A stretch of DNA of 14,257 bases from positions 1-14,257 of the forward strand of contig CAAETY010000101.1 of assembly GCA_900759105.1 (NCBI GenBank). The letters are read 5' to 3'. The notes below the pieces were generated by a model. The model was not told the origin of the DNA. It did not search any database and saw nothing but the letters and a program-made list of their open reading frames with translations. This DNA is from Peptococcaceae bacterium. GTDB taxonomy: Bacteria; Bacillota; Peptococcia; Peptococcales; Peptococcaceae. Each line of letters begins with the position of its first letter. Position 1 is the first letter of the stretch. Shown here piece after piece: positions 14,074 through 14,257 of this stretch. The position numbers were made by a program, and so were the translations under genes.

Positions 14074-14089
14074 TGTTTCACGTGAAACA
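14074..14089. promoter_or_regulatory. parS: parS site 2
   Basis: TGTTTCACGTGAAACA, identical to site 1; the palindrome extends to 18 bp with flanking G/C (14073-14090). It lies 144 bases from site 1 and exactly 39 bases from site 3. Confidence 0.95.
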
Positions 14090-14112
14090 CATGCTTATTT
14101 GATTTTCTGCAA

Positions 14113-14128
14113 TGTTTCACGTGAAACA
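14113..14128. promoter_or_regulatory. parS: parS site 3
   Basis: TGTTTCACGTGAAACA, identical to sites 1 and 2, with the dyad extended to ATG/CAT at the edges. It is separated by unrelated 23-bp spacers from sites 2 and 4. Confidence 0.95.
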
Positions 14129-14151
14129 TGATTGTTTTGACTACATGAGAT

Positions 14152-14167
14152 TGTTTCACGTGAAATA
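14152..14167. promoter_or_regulatory. parS: parS site 4, one mismatch
   Basis: TGTTTCACGTGAAATA differs from the perfect site only at position 15 (C to T), in one outer arm. It keeps the 39-base spacing from site 3 and directly abuts the terminator palindrome at 14168. It may bind ParB more weakly. Confidence 0.75.
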
Positions 14168-14194
14168 AAAACCACCGGTTGAACCGGTGGTTTT
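14168..14194. terminator. Symmetrical hairpin, probable bidirectional terminator
   Basis: AAAACCACCGGTT (14168-14180) and AACCGGTGGTTTT (14182-14194) are perfect inverted repeats around G14181. In practice this is a GC-rich stem of about 11 bp with T-runs on either strand. On the minus strand the run is TTTTATTT. It would end a leftward transcript from a gene off the right edge, insulating the parS/parA region. Confidence 0.75.
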
Positions 14195-14197
14195 AGC

Positions 14198-14214
14198 AAG
14201 CCCTATAAGGGCTT
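14198..14214. other. Second hairpin at the right edge, possible plus-strand terminator
   Basis: AAGCCCT (14198-14204) pairs with AGGGCTT (14208-14214) around an ATA loop. It is followed on the plus strand by TTCTCTTG. The stem is short and the T-tract interrupted, so termination is uncertain; no plus-strand gene upstream would need it. Confidence 0.4.
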
Positions 14215-14227
14215 TTCTCTTGTGGTA

Positions 14228-14241
14228 ACCCCTTAAGGGGT
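14228..14241. other. Third palindrome at the right edge
   Basis: ACCCCTTAAGGGGT is a perfect 14-bp palindrome with no T-tract on either strand. It is the third dyad within about 75 bases. Its role is unknown. Confidence 0.35.
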
Positions 14242-14257
14242 ATTGAATGGTCTGGCA

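Noticed and set aside
13930..14167. Regularly spaced palindromic repeats resembling a short CRISPR array
   Set aside because: The repeats are 16-bp perfect parS palindromes next to parAB, spacers are 23 bp, only three are evenly spaced, and no cas genes are present.

Overview
The window looks like an origin-proximal piece of a Bacillota (Firmicutes) chromosome of roughly 50% GC. The basis is gene content and order: a parA(soj)-parB(spo0J) pair with parS sites, the yaaO/holB/ricT/trmN6/rsmI block that lies near oriC in Bacillus subtilis, and an amaP-DUF2273-asp23 envelope-stress cluster. Ribosome binding sites are strong AAAGGAG types. A non-Bacillus lineage (Clostridia, Peptococcales or Negativicutes-like) seems likely, but I cannot name a genus.

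Layout, right to left, because all genes but one are on the minus strand. (1) 13880-14257 is a gene-free control region. It has four parS-like palindromes (three perfect, one with a single mismatch), a candidate parA promoter between them, and stacked hairpins at the right edge. (2) 8055-13879 is a tightly packed run: parA, parB, a BaiN/HI0933-type flavoprotein, a CvpA-family membrane protein, a TIGR01212 (YhcC-like) radical SAM protein, an MscS-type channel and a small DUF951 protein. It ends at a bidirectional terminator. (3) 6844-7920 is the only plus-strand gene. It encodes a 358-residue protein of unknown function (DUF7309/DUF6930-like) and has its own promoter and terminator. (4) 5346-6719 encodes a PLP-dependent Orn/Lys/Arg decarboxylase-family protein. 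(5) 2507-5282 is holB, ricT and trmN6, with a strong promoter and a terminator. (6) 52-2298 is rsmI followed by amaP, a DUF2273 protein and an Asp23/Gls24 protein.

How the genes fit together: ParA, ParB and the parS cluster form the chromosome origin segregation module. The holB-ricT-trmN6-rsmI genes serve replication, RNA maturation and tRNA/rRNA methylation. AmaP, DUF2273 and Asp23 probably form a membrane-anchored Asp23 assembly involved in envelope stress. If oriC lies beyond the right edge, as parS suggests, every minus-strand gene runs with replication and the lone plus-strand gene runs head-on.

Most of the window is conserved core genome, and I see no clear new multi-gene system. The points most worth a second look are the regularly spaced parS array around the parAB promoter, the solitary unknown plus-strand gene with its repeat-bearing leader, a duplicated 18-bp element carrying TATAAT upstream of rsmI, and a duplicated TPWWD motif at the N-terminus of the DUF2273 protein.
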